The notes under the pieces are model-generated. The model was not told the origin of the DNA and made no database searches. It saw only the letters and a program-made list of their open reading frames with translations. 64,000 nucleotides of DNA from JAOUGY01 sp963785075. Its GTDB lineage: Bacteria; Actinomycetota; Acidimicrobiia; Spongiisociales; ZC4RG35. This document shows positions 1 to 9,500 of this stretch, one piece after another; within the stretch, counting starts at the first letter, position 1, and every line of letters starts with the position of its first letter. A program made the translations under genes and the position numbers. Location: assembly GCA_963785075.1 (NCBI GenBank), contig CAWATW010000007.1, forward strand, positions 1 through 64,000, written 5' to 3'.

Positions 1-1511
1 TCGAAGGGCACGATGATTGGTGGTTTCCGGCGGTGTCCGATGGTGGCCGCTACATCGCTCTCCCGCTCGTCTACTTCGAGTCTGGCAGCTCCACGGTGTC
101 GGGTGCGCTGCAACCCCAGACCGAAGGGGGGCGGGTCCTGGTGATCGACGGGGAGACGGGCGAGGAAGTCTTCCGCGTCGACCGTGATTCGGGCGCGACG
201 GCGGTCACGTTCGACGACTCCACCGGCGAGCTGCTTGCGATGTTCTCCGACGGCTCGCTGGTCACGATCGATCTCGACACGCAGCAGGTCGTCGCCGACA
301 TCCAGACCGGAGTCGCATCGGGGGTGTTCGAGATGGGGGTGCGGCCGGACGGAAGGGTGATCGTTCTCACCCAGGGCAGTGCCGAGCTAGTCGACAGGCG
401 GTTTGGTCTCCTGGGTGTGTCTGTGCGAGCCCCTGATGGAATTGCGCAGGCGGAGATCCTGCCGGACGGGCGGCTCGCAACCTGGACCAACAAGCCGAGC
501 GTCGACATCTATGACTTCGATCCGAGCAATGCGCTCATCGACCGGACGTGGAACCTCGATGATCCACTGACCGAGTACGCCTTCAACGATGGGAAGGCCG
601 GTGGCGTCGACCGGTCGACCGGCGACGTTCGGTCGTCGACCTAGAGACGGGTGAGCGTTGGTCGGTGACGCTCCGCATGCCCGACGGGTCACTCTTCGGC
701 CCGATCAAGGCGTACCCGGAGGCAGATGGCGTGTCCGCCATCAACACCGACGGGCTTTACGCCCGCTTCGAGAACGGCGAATCGCCGTCGAGACGTTCGA
801 ACTCGACGGCAATCCCGGCGGCGGTACTCGACTCGGCGACATGTGGTCGATGATCGTCGAGCGACCCGATGGCTCCTTCGCGGTGGACGTCCTCGACCTG
901 ACCCCGGGCTCGGTCGAGGCTCGTGCAGAGCGTGCCGACGCCGGCCCGTCCATCACGTGCACCCGACTCTCAATGGTGGGGTCAATTCGCGGTCCCCGGT
1001 GGGCCATTGCAGACGTTCGATGCCTCGGGCGCACTCGTCGGGGAGTTCGAGGTTCCGGGGCAGCTGAACAACGTCAACGTCTTCGACCCGACCGAGCGCT
1101 GGATCGCAGCCGCTCTCAACGATGGCGGACTGGTCCTGATCGACACAGTCGAAGGCGACGTCGAGGTGCTTCCCGACACCCAGTTCTGTGCCGAATCTCG
1201 GCTTTGCCAGGGACGGAGAGTTGCTCGCCGTCACCTTCGCCGACGGACGGGTACGACTGTGGGACGTCGAACGGGGTGATTGGGCCGGATTGATCTGGGA
1301 CGGAGAGGGCGCAACGTTCGGTTCGCCGTCCTGGTACGACTCCGAGACCGAGACGATGTGGATCTTCGCGACCGGCAAGCTGCTTCAGGTGCCGCTGAAC
1401 CCGGAGCGGTGGATCGAGAAGGCATGTGAGGTAGTCGGCGACGGCTTCACCCAGGACGAGTGGGACCGCTACGTCCCAGGCGACGAGCCACTCACCTCCG
1501 CCTGCAACTGA
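1..1511 (+). pseudogene. WD40/beta-propeller C-terminal part of a probable AfsR/BTAD-type regulator, frameshifted
   Basis: The reading frame is open at the left window edge, so the 5' end is missing. Translation gives beta-propeller blades (VLVIDGETGEEVFRVD, VRLWDVERGDW) and ends in ACEVVG...EWDRYVPG...ACN, a tail that I recognise from WD40 regions of actinobacterial SARP/AfsR-like regulators and related proteins. The coding frame changes four times: near 620-630, 777-790, 945-975 and about 1187. The shifts sum to zero, because the last segment (from 1188) is in the same frame as the first (up to 644). All five segments keep propeller-like sequence, so they once formed one gene. It may be a decaying pseudogene or a stretch of poor base calling; other genes in the window are intact, which favours real decay. 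The assignment to the BTAD class is inferred from the tail only, since no DNA-binding domain is in view. Confidence 0.55.
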
Positions 1512-1741
1512 CGCGCTGTCGGGCAACCCAGGGTTGCTGACGACATCTGGTGTCGATCTCAGGTCAAGGTTCGAGCGTTCGCCCTGGTCACGGTCTCCAG
1601 CCGCCTCCCGAAAAGTCCCGTGATCATTGGTGATTCGGCGCTGTTATCTGGCTGTAATGCGTTGAGATGGGGCTGTGATGCCGCTGAGCGACTGTGGTGC
1701 CGTACTCGCCGAAGGTCGGCGGGACACGGAAAGGAAAGACC
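1512..1741. other. Non-coding gap between the broken WD40 gene and the repeat protein
   Basis: No convincing ORF. It holds a tight dyad at 1523-1537 (GCAACCC-A-GGGTTGC) and a small hairpin at 1541-1555 (CGACA-TCTGG-TGTCG), which may end transcription of the upstream gene. The promoter of the gene at 1742 should lie in the lower-GC stretch around 1615-1690, but I cannot fix a -10 box with confidence. Confidence 0.4.
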
Positions 1742-2545
1742 ATGTCAGCCACACTCACCCGTCACCCCGAGACCCACATCCCCGTCTCGGATCGGAACCA
1801 GGCTCCCGCACCCAAGAAGAACGGTCGCTGGGTCATCGCAGCCACCACGGCCGCCGTCGCCGCCATCGTGGCGGTCGGCGTCGCAGTCAGCAGCCCGACC
1901 GTCGACGACGGCTCGCACCAGTTCGCCGAGACGCAGCGCCAGATGGCCCTCGCCTCCGTGCAGACCAACGACGTGTCATCTCAGACCGCCGAGCTCCAGC
2001 GTCAGCTGGCTCTCGCAACGGTCGACGGCTCGACGCAGTTCGCAGAGACACAGCGGCTGGCGGGTCTCGCCCCGCAGGTCGACACGTCGTCACAACTGGC
2101 AGAGGATCTCCGCTTCGCCGCCATCGGCGCAGGTGTGGATGTCTCGAACCAGGTCGCCGAGACGCAGCGTCAGCTCGCTCTCGCCGTTCCCACGGTGACC
2201 GACACTTCGAGCCAGTACGCCGAGACGCAGCGTCAGCTGGCGCTCGCTGTTGCCACGGTGACGGACGGCTCGTCGCAGTTCGCCGAGGCCCAGCGGATGG
2301 CAGCCCTTGCGCCAATCGTCGACGGGTCGTCGCAGTACGCAGAGGATCTCCGCTTCGCTGCCATCGGCGCAGGAGTCGACACCTCGGTGCAGTACGCAGA
2401 GACGCAGCGGTTCCTGGCGATCCAGGGGCAGGTCGACACCAGCCACGACGTCGCCGAATTCAATCGGATGCGAGCCGTCGATGACACCTCTTCGGAAGCC
2501 GCCGAAGCACGCCGGTTCGCCACGGTGGATACGACCGGCACCTGA
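1742..2545 (+). CDS. Membrane-anchored protein of 11 short AExxR repeats, unknown function
   Basis: 267 residues. I do not recognise the family. The ATG at 1742 follows a purine-rich ribosome site (GGAAAGGAAAGACC) and is preferred over an upstream in-frame start at 1694. A basic, Pro-rich N-terminus of about 30 residues precedes one hydrophobic segment (residues about 33-50). The rest is eleven tandem degenerate repeats of 15-23 residues with the pattern D-x-S-x-x-x-A-E-x-x-R-x-x-A. Typical units are DTSSQYAETQRQLALA and DGSSQYAEDLRFAAIGAGV. There are no cysteines and no recognisable catalytic motif. The topology suggests a cytoplasmic N-terminus with the repeat domain outside the membrane. 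A perfect hairpin terminator follows at 2599-2631, so the gene is probably monocistronic. The periodic A-E and R positions suggest amphipathic helices; that is inference. Confidence 0.8.
   Translation: MSATLTRHPETHIPVSDRNQAPAPKKNGRWVIAATTAAVAAIVAVGVAVSSPTVDDGSHQFAETQRQMALASVQTNDVSSQTAELQRQLALATVDGSTQFAETQRLAGLAPQVDTSSQLAEDLRFAAIGAGVDVSNQVAETQRQLALAVPTVTDTSSQYAETQRQLALAVATVTDGSSQFAEAQRMAALAPIVDGSSQYAEDLRFAAIGAGVDTSVQYAETQRFLAIQGQVDTSHDVAEFNRMRAVDDTSSEAAEARRFATVDTTGT
1904..2530 (+). repeat. Eleven degenerate 15-23-codon tandem repeats
   Basis: Protein-level repeat D-x-S-(x)3-A-E-(x)2-R-(x)2-A-(I/L) inside the gene at 1742. Units 4 and 8 share a variant ending (AEDLRFAAIGAGV), so the array itself has a higher-order duplication of about four units. 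Confidence 0.8.
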
Positions 2546-2598
2546 GTGACAACTCCACACCTGTCACGGTCTTCCACCACTGGCTGACCGGTGGAAAG

Positions 2599-2631
2599 CA
2601 TCGAACCCCGGCAACCCGCCGGGGTTCGATG
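2599..2631. terminator. Perfect 13-bp stem hairpin
   Basis: CATCGAACCCCGG (2599-2611), a 7-nt loop and CCGGGGTTCGATG (2619-2631) are exact reverse complements. It lies between the convergent genes ending at 2545 (+) and 2712 (-), so it can serve both. There is no T-run, as is usual in high-GC actinobacteria. Confidence 0.75.
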
Positions 2632-2711
2632 ACAACTCAGCTCCGTCACCGCCATTGCTTCCGCGTGCGTTGGAGATGATCGGGCATCCGATGATCACCG
2701 GGGTCGGAACG

Positions 2712-3908
2712 TCAATCCACTTGCTCCAGGAATCCGAGCACCATGTCCTGATACATGCCCGGGTCTTCGTTCCAGGCCCGGACGTGGGCGGCGTCTTCGA
2801 TCGGCTCGAAGTCGATCAGGTCTGGGCGGGCATCGGCGAGCGCCTTCCCCACTTCGAACGGTACTTTGGTGTCCTCGGTGCCGTGGAGAACAAGCATCGG
2901 CGTCCGCAGGTCGGCGGAACGGGCGACGTAGTCGACTTCGTCGAAGTCGAGGCCGGTCCGCATCCAAACGAACATCCTTCCCACGGCGAGCAGGCTGTCG
3001 CCGATCGGACCACCGACCGGGAGCGCCTCGCCCGACCGCAGATCGATGACTTCACGGAAGTCGGTCATCGGCGACTCGAGGATCGCTCCGCGGACGAAGG
3101 TCGGGTCGTCGGTGTTCAGCAGGTAGTTGAGGACGATGCCCCCACCCATGCTGATCCCGTCGAGCACGACACCGGCCGCACCCTGATTGCGGGCGTACTC
3201 CACGGCCGCCTCCAGGTCCTGCCACTCGGTCTGACCCATCATGCCGAGGCCGCCGTCGGACTCGGGGGCGCCGAGATCGTTGCGGTACGTGGGCACGAGG
3301 GTGGGGTACCCCATGCCTTCGATGGTCGCCACCAGGCGAAGGGTGTCGCGCCGGCCTGCGGCCAAACCGTGGACGGCGATGATCCACGTCGAGTTGTCGC
3401 CCGGTACGAACCAGGCCGGAAGCGCACCCTGGGGACCGTCGATCACGACGTGCTCGAACTCGATCCCGAGAGTCGACGGATCACCCGGGTACACGAGGCT
3501 GTCGAAGTCGGCGACGTCGTCACCAAGCGGAACCTCCGTTCCCTCGACCAGCGAGAACTGCCTCGTCTCTGTCGTCTCCGACCACTCGTCGGCGGGTTGG
3601 ACGATCGCCCATCCGTTCTCCCACTTGAGTCCCATGACGGCGTCACGGTCGAGCGAAACCGCGGCCTCGTCCGGCGTCCCGATCACGAGTCGATCCGCAT
3701 CGACCGACAGAATGTCGGAGTCGTACTCCACTTCGGCCAACGCCGTGGCCATGCCGTCGATGACCTCACCCGACACGTACCAGCTGATGGCCGCAGAGGC
3801 CATCAACAGCGTGGCGGCGAGTGCCACGGAGATCCAACGCACGGCGTGCCGGGCCGGGCGACGATGCCGTGTGGGAACTCGTTCGGCCCGCTTCAAGACG
3901 GTGGACAT
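2712..3908 (-). CDS. Membrane-anchored alpha/beta hydrolase
   Basis: 398 residues. The ATG at 3908 is preceded by AAGGGAG with good spacing; an in-frame ATG at 3944 lies upstream of that site and is less likely. A basic N-terminus is followed by a hydrophobic segment (about residues 25-46, WISVALAATLLMASAAISWYV), so the enzyme is probably anchored and faces outwards. A hydrolase fold fills the C-terminal 230 residues: the oxyanion-side AVHGL, the nucleophile elbow GISMGGG (Ser about 253), the acid in HGTEDTKVP (Asp about 346) and the His in AAHVRAW (about 374). The triad is complete. The fold resembles S33 peptidases and esterases, but the substrate cannot be read from sequence. The 190-residue region before the fold resembles nothing I know. 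Confidence 0.85.
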   Translation of the reverse strand: MSTVLKRAERVPTRHRRPARHAVRWISVALAATLLMASAAISWYVSGEVIDGMATALAEVEYDSDILSVDADRLVIGTPDEAAVSLDRDAVMGLKWENGWAIVQPADEWSETTETRQFSLVEGTEVPLGDDVADFDSLVYPGDPSTLGIEFEHVVIDGPQGALPAWFVPGDNSTWIIAVHGLAAGRRDTLRLVATIEGMGYPTLVPTYRNDLGAPESDGGLGMMGQTEWQDLEAAVEYARNQGAAGVVLDGISMGGGIVLNYLLNTDDPTFVRGAILESPMTDFREVIDLRSGEALPVGGPIGDSLLAVGRMFVWMRTGLDFDEVDYVARSADLRTPMLVLHGTEDTKVPFEVGKALADARPDLIDFEPIEDAAHVRAWNEDPGMYQDMVLGFLEQVD

Positions 3909-3995
3909 CAGCACTCCCTTCGTGCCCTCTACACCCTCTCCCATACAGCGCCCGCATCGTCGCGTGCAGTGCCGATTGGAGGTTCTGGGGAGGCT

Positions 3996-4988
3996 TCAAC
4001 CCGCTCGCGGCAGCATTGCTCGGATACGGCGCTCACCACGCTCGAGCACGGCCGGCGCTTCGTGACGCCATTCGGGCTGGATCAACACCGTGTTGGCGAT
4101 CACGAGCGTGCGACCTGCGATGAAGGTCGCCACCTCCCCCCCAGGGTCCGGCCACGGTGACACGGTCTCGTAGCCCCTTCGGATTGCTTCCCAGGACGCG
4201 TCGAACCCATCGTCGCCCCAGAAGTAATACAGCGTGGTGGCGAGGTCCTGGACCGGCCACCCCCACATGAGGTCTTCGAAGTCGAAGGCCGAGATCCGCC
4301 TTCGGTACACCTTCACGTTCCACATGTGGAGGTCCCCGTGCAGCACCTGCATCGGCTGACCGGACTGCAGCCGTTCGATGGCCGCTGTGACGGCATCCAA
4401 CGCCTCGCCGTACAACCGTCGCCGCCCGGGAGGCATCAGGTCGCCATGATCCTCCTCGAGCAGGACGTGGGGCTCGTCGAACGGGAGAGGCTGGTCGTAT
4501 GTCGGAGCCGTGAAATCCGGCGGCGGACGGAACGAGGAGCCGTGACCGTGCAGCGCCGCGGCGAACGCTCCGAAAGACCGGAGGTTCTCGGCGGTGAGCC
4601 GGTCGGCCATCAACGGACCGGGCAGCCACGAGAAGACGACGCAGTTCCTGGGATCCGGGACGCCATCGGCCGAGACGACCGTCAGAAGCTCACCGTCGCG
4701 AGTCCGGAGGGGTCTCGGCACATCGAGGTCGGTTTCCAGAGCGATGGATTCGAGCCACGCCATCTCCGCTCGAACCTCGGCCTCCGAGTGCGCGATCGGG
4801 CCGCCGATGCCAACGCGAAGGGCCCACGAGTCACCTTGGCCTGTGTCCAGTCGAAACGTGGCGTTCGAGTCCTGGGCGATCAGGCGGATCCGGACCACAT
4901 CGAGGTCGTAGGCGGCGATCGCAACCTCGGCCACCCTTCTCAGGCGGCGGCCACGGCCGGCGTCGGTGAGCTCGTAGAAGTCGCGCAA
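3996..4988 (-). CDS. Aminoglycoside/choline-kinase-type phosphotransferase (APH family)
   Basis: 330 residues with the APH-family kinase fold. The catalytic loop is VLHGDLHMWNV (His-Gly-Asp-x-x-x-x-Asn) and the metal-binding segment is FDFEDLMWG. These motifs are shared by aminoglycoside phosphotransferases, homoserine kinase II and fructosamine kinases, so the substrate is open; a small-molecule alcohol or amine is the safest guess. The start is TTG at 4988, 8 nt after GAGG. It begins 10 bp after the stop of the MFS gene (4999), so the two are probably co-transcribed and the kinase may modify what that carrier moves. This link is inference. Confidence 0.8.
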   Translation of the reverse strand: MRDFYELTDAGRGRRLRRVAEVAIAAYDLDVVRIRLIAQDSNATFRLDTGQGDSWALRVGIGGPIAHSEAEVRAEMAWLESIALETDLDVPRPLRTRDGELLTVVSADGVPDPRNCVVFSWLPGPLMADRLTAENLRSFGAFAAALHGHGSSFRPPPDFTAPTYDQPLPFDEPHVLLEEDHGDLMPPGRRRLYGEALDAVTAAIERLQSGQPMQVLHGDLHMWNVKVYRRRISAFDFEDLMWGWPVQDLATTLYYFWGDDGFDASWEAIRRGYETVSPWPDPGGEVATFIAGRTLVIANTVLIQPEWRHEAPAVLERGERRIRAMLPRAG

Positions 4989-4998
4989 TCGCCGGTCC

Positions 4999-6234
4999 TC
5001 ACGCGACCGGAGCGAACGCTTCGTCGGAGGCGTTCGCTCCGAAGCTCCGAATCACCAGGAGCATCACGGGAACCACCACCAGATTGGCCAGACCGAAGAG
5101 GCGGAACACGCCGCCGTATCCCAGGTTGTCGCTGAGTGAGGTGGCGATGCCTTCACCAGCCGCAAGCCCGATGTTCGACATGGTCTGCAGGATGGCGAAC
5201 ATGGATCCGGCGATCCGCAGATCGGTCACGCCCATCGCAATGGTCACGTAGTTGGTCCATTGGAAGCCGACTGCGAGACCCCACAACGGCGCAGCCAGAA
5301 GGATGGCGTTTTCGGTGTCGAGCGCCGAAAACGCCAGTCCCCCGACCGTCACCAGGCCGACCGTGATGAGTGTCGAGATCCGACGACCGCCGCGTTTCAC
5401 CGCCATCGACATGCTCACACCGCCCACGAGGAGCCCCACGCCCTTCAGCGTCCCGTACAGGCCCAGGGTCGATGCCGACGATCCCAACTCGTCCGACATG
5501 TAGAACGTCACCAGCCCTTCGATGCCCTGGAAGAAGGTCCACGCGAGGATCAGCCCGAGCCCGAAGAGCAGATATCGAGGCTGGAGCATGACCTTGAAGG
5601 CCCTGCGATCGAAGGTGTGAGCCTCGGTCCGATCTGGTGGCTCCTGCACACGAGCTACGAAGACCAACGGGATGAGCATGAGGGCAGCGATCACCAGGAA
5701 CAAGCTCTGATATCCGAACGTCTCGGCCACCAGACCCAATGCCAACGACACGGCGACCAACCCCACGGCCCGACCTCCGTTCATCCACGCCTGGACGGTG
5801 GGATGGTCGACCGGGTCGACCACATCGACCGACAGGGCGTCGGCGGTGGTGTCGAACAGAGCCATGAAGAAGGTGGCGCTCACCACCATCACGGCCAGAA
5901 TCCCGAAACTCTTCGACGGGTCCACGAAATAGGCGACACCGAACGCAACCGCGGTCGCCGTGATCCCGATGAGCATGTACGGCACGCGGTGTCCCCGTCC
6001 GAAGAGCGGGTACTTGTCCGAGATCAGCCCGAAGATCCACTTGATCACGAAGGGCACGATCCCCAGCGTGGCGACGATGGCCAACCGATCGGCGTCGACG
6101 CCGGCCGAGTTCATGTGTGGTTTGAAGAAGTTGAGCTGATAGGCCTGGATCACACCCTGGACGAAATACACCGTGCCGAACATGACGAAGAGCTGGCGAC
6201 GGTTCAGGTTCAGGTCGATTCGGTCCGGCGGCAC
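4999..6234 (-). CDS. MFS transporter, AmpG/PAT-like
   Basis: 411 residues with about 12 hydrophobic segments, beginning with FVMFGTVYFVQGVIQAYQ. The ISDKYPLFGRGHRVPYM loop between helices 2 and 3 is the MFS-type DxxxxxGRR/H motif, and DTTADALSVDVV in helix 5 recalls the AmpG/SLC33 (PAT) group and the PUCC group. The substrate is unknown; muropeptides or acyl-CoA-type solutes are carried by family members. The GTG at 6234 is chosen because TACCCT ends 6 nt before it, the leaderless pattern used widely in this window. An in-frame ATG at 6360 would add 42 residues with AT-rich codons (AAT AGT AAC) unlike the rest. Followed after 10 bp by the APH-type kinase. Confidence 0.85.
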   Translation of the reverse strand: MPPDRIDLNLNRRQLFVMFGTVYFVQGVIQAYQLNFFKPHMNSAGVDADRLAIVATLGIVPFVIKWIFGLISDKYPLFGRGHRVPYMLIGITATAVAFGVAYFVDPSKSFGILAVMVVSATFFMALFDTTADALSVDVVDPVDHPTVQAWMNGGRAVGLVAVSLALGLVAETFGYQSLFLVIAALMLIPLVFVARVQEPPDRTEAHTFDRRAFKVMLQPRYLLFGLGLILAWTFFQGIEGLVTFYMSDELGSSASTLGLYGTLKGVGLLVGGVSMSMAVKRGGRRISTLITVGLVTVGGLAFSALDTENAILLAAPLWGLAVGFQWTNYVTIAMGVTDLRIAGSMFAILQTMSNIGLAAGEGIATSLSDNLGYGGVFRLFGLANLVVVPVMLLVIRSFGANASDEAFAPVA

Positions 6235-6545
6235 GCGGCGAGGGTACCCGCTTGGGTTCGGTCTTCGCTCTTGGCGGTGACCTATCCGGGGCTTGTCTCC
6301 CGGACATTTTGGTACAACAAAATATCTCCACGCACTGTCGCAAAGGTTACTATTCGCCATGGATGAGACGGAGTGGGATGAGCTGAAAGCGTCGGGTGGC
6401 GCCTGTCGATTGCTCGACGTACGCGGCCCGACTCATCCAGTTCTCGTCTGGGCCTGGTCGCAGGTGCCTCGGCGGTCCCACATGGGCAAGGATTTCTCAG
6501 GGCGGTGAGGTCCGGGTCGTGCGCCCGGGGTGGGAGTGGAATGTG
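6235..6545. other. Divergent intergenic region
   Basis: 311 bp between the MFS gene (-) and the secreted Ig-domain gene (+). The stretch 6300-6360 is clearly AT-richer than its surroundings (TTTTGGTACAACAAAATAT) and is the likely promoter of the + strand gene, which would give a leader of roughly 200 nt. A 50-codon ORF (6359-6508) fits inside but has no good ribosome site and no recognisable sequence. I found no riboswitch consensus. Confidence 0.4.
6241..6246 (-). promoter_or_regulatory. -10 box TACCCT, leaderless start at 6234
   Basis: TANNNT hexamer 6 nt upstream of the GTG of the MFS gene. No clear -35 box. Confidence 0.5.
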
Positions 6546-9500
6546 ATGAGCGCTTCTCGTAGCTCTCGGATGCCCTGGCAGGGGCGGTACCGCAGGATCG
6601 CAGTCGTGGTGATGGTCGCCGTCGGAATGGCGCTGCCACAGGTGGACGAAGCCGCGGCCTCAGCCGGACCCGGAGTGTTGCCCGTGGAGGAGGTTCGGTC
6701 CACCTATACGGCCGAGTTCGGCGTTCCTCGCCCCGTCGGCGTTGCCGCGGTCGACGGCCGAGGCCTGGTCGTGGCCGGTGCTGGTGAGAAGAGGAGCGCT
6801 CTCGTCGAGTTGACGACCTCCGGACGCCTCGTCGCACAAGGCACAGCGGAGGTGGCGATCGAGCCGGGCTCGCTCGTCTTCGACGCTCGCTCCGATCGCC
6901 TCGTCGGCAGGTCGGGTGGCGAGATCGTGACGATGGAAACCCCATCGGCCAGACCCGGCCGCCAGAACCCGCGTCGTGGCCTCGATCGTGCCGGTGCAGG
7001 AACCGCAGCCGCGACCTTCGATTCGGGTGATGGTTCTACGATCGAACTCGATGGCTCCGGAAGAACACTGCGGCGGGTGAGCGGTGGCACGGTCCGTGCG
7101 ATCGCACTCGACGTGCCGCACGGGATCAGGTTCGGCGCAGTTGCTGTCGACGCTTCCGAGAACACGCTCTACCTGATCGACGAGTCCACCTCGCTGTTGT
7201 ACGCCTTCGACGAGGCGGGCGCACAGACCGCCATCTACGATCTCGGTCCGATCGCGCTGGGGGACGTGACCGCCATGGTCGTGGCTCCGAGCGCCGACGC
7301 CACCGATGACTCTTCGGTCCAGCATCTGTTCGTGAGTGACGCCGGCACCCGGTCGGTGTTGGGAAGGGTGGTCGAGATCGCGTTGGTGGTGCCGGATCAG
7401 ACGGTTGCCCTCGCAGCCGGCGTGGTCACAGGCACGTTGGTGCGGACGATCGCGACCTCGTCATGGAGCCCCGCGAGCCCGGATCCATCCGGAATCGTCT
7501 ACCTCCCAGGTTCGGATCGATTCGTCGTGGTCGACTCTGAGGTAGAAGAGACGACCGGTGCGGGGTATCACGGTGTCAACATGTGGGTGACGACGCGGGC
7601 CGGAGTGGTGACCGATACCGGGACCACACACCCGGCCTACTCCAAGGAGCCCACTGGCCTCGGCGCTCGTACCACCACGTCCCCGCCGGCTCTGTTCATC
7701 TCGGACGACTCCAAGCAGGGGATCCATGTGGTCCTACCCGGTGCGGACGACCGATTCGGTACGGCGGACGACTCCGTCACCTTCATCAACACGGCTCAGA
7801 TGGGAACGACCGACGTCGAGGATCCCGAGTACGACCCGGTCACCGGCCACCTGTTCTTCCTCGACGGAGTGAACTCAGAGGTGTACGACCTCGACCCGGT
7901 GGACGGTGTGTTCGGCAACGGCAACGACATCGTGAGCCATTTCGACATCGGAGTGCTCGGTGCATCCGATTTCGAGGGGCTCAGTATGGACGTCGCCCGC
8001 GGGACGCTTCTCGTCGGTGCGAAGACCAAGAAGAAGGTCTACGAGATCACCAAGAGCGGTTCGCTCGTCCAAACCATCGATCTGACCGGCATCTCCGGCT
8101 TGAAGTACATCTCGGGGCTTGCGCTGGCGCCCGCCAGTGACGGGTCGGGACGCCGCAACCTCTACATCGTGGACCGGGCGGTCGACAACGACGCTGTGCC
8201 GTCGGAGAACGATGGCAAGATGTTCGAGATCGCACTCCCGGTGTCGGACGCTCCGCCGACCGTACAGGTGGTCGCCCCCGTCCCCGGTGCGACGGTCTCA
8301 GGAACAACGGTGCTATCCGCAGCGGCCGCCGACGATGTGGGCGTGGCATCGGTCCAGTTCTCGGTCGATGGGACGGTGGTCGGGACGGACACGAACTCAT
8401 CCGGGGGTTGGACGGTCTCGTGGAACTCGACTGCTGTCGCAGATGGGAGCCATACGTTGATGCTCGTCGCCACCGACACGATCGGGCAGACGGCAACTTC
8501 GAGCACCTCCTTCGTGGTCGACAACGTCGACTCGCCGCCAACCGTGGCGTGGTCGAGCCCGGCGGCAGGCGCCGCGCTCAGGGGAACCGTGACGCTCGTG
8601 GCGGATGCCTCAGACGATGTTGCCGTGTCCTCGGTTCGATTCGTCGCCGACGGCGCAACGATCGCCACCGACTCGAATGGCTCGGACGGATGGTCGGCAC
8701 CATGGAACACCTCGTTGGGCGGTGACGGCACACACTCGATCGAGGCTGTCGCCACCGACTCGGCGGGACAGTCGTCTTCGGCGGTTCGATCCGTGACGAC
8801 AGACAACAGTGTGCCCACCGTGGCGATCACGGCACCTGCGGCGGGCGCCACGGTCTCGGGACAGGTGGTCATCGACGCCGGGGCGGCCGACGCCGGTGGG
8901 TTGGCCTCCGTCACCTTCCTGGTCGACGGAGTCACGATCGCCACGGATGCCAATGGCACCGATGGGTGGTCGGCGAGTTGGAACACCATCACTTCGGGGA
9001 ATGGCACGCACAGCGTTTCCGCAATCGCCACGGACGCTGCGGGCAACACGGCAACGGCCACGCCGGTGACGGTGACCGTGGCCAACGCGGCTGGGGGTAG
9101 CGTCGACGTGACGATCACCTCGGGCGCCGATGACGTGGAGGAAAAGGCCAGCAACGGCAACATGACGGTGACGAGCACCGACCTGGATCTGATGCTCGAC
9201 CGGGCGACGCTGCAGGCAGCGGTCGGCCTCAGGTTCCAGACCGTCCAGGTCCCGGCCGGCGCAACCGTCACCAACGCCTATTTGCAGTTCGAGGCCGACG
9301 AGGTGAGCACGACTGCGGCCGTATCGCTCGTGGTGGCGGTGCAGGACACTGCCAACGCTCCTGCATTCACCACGGCCAAACGGAACATCACCTCGCGTGC
9401 GCTCCGTGCTGAAAGCGTGACCTGGGTCCCACCCGCCTGGGCGGTCAGATACGAGAGGGGAACGGCTCAACGAACCCCCGACCTCGCGGCGATGGTTCAG

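Noticed and set aside
2655..4160. A 501-codon ORF on the + strand
   Set aside because: It is antisense to the alpha/beta hydrolase, which has a full catalytic triad and ribosome site; the + strand product has no family features.
5260..6366. A 368-codon ORF on the + strand
   Set aside because: Antisense to the MFS permease; His/Glu/Asp-rich shadow.
6359..6508. A 50-codon ORF in front of the secreted Ig-domain gene
   Set aside because: No ribosome site at a useful distance, weak codon bias and no recognisable sequence; kept only as a remark on the intergenic region.
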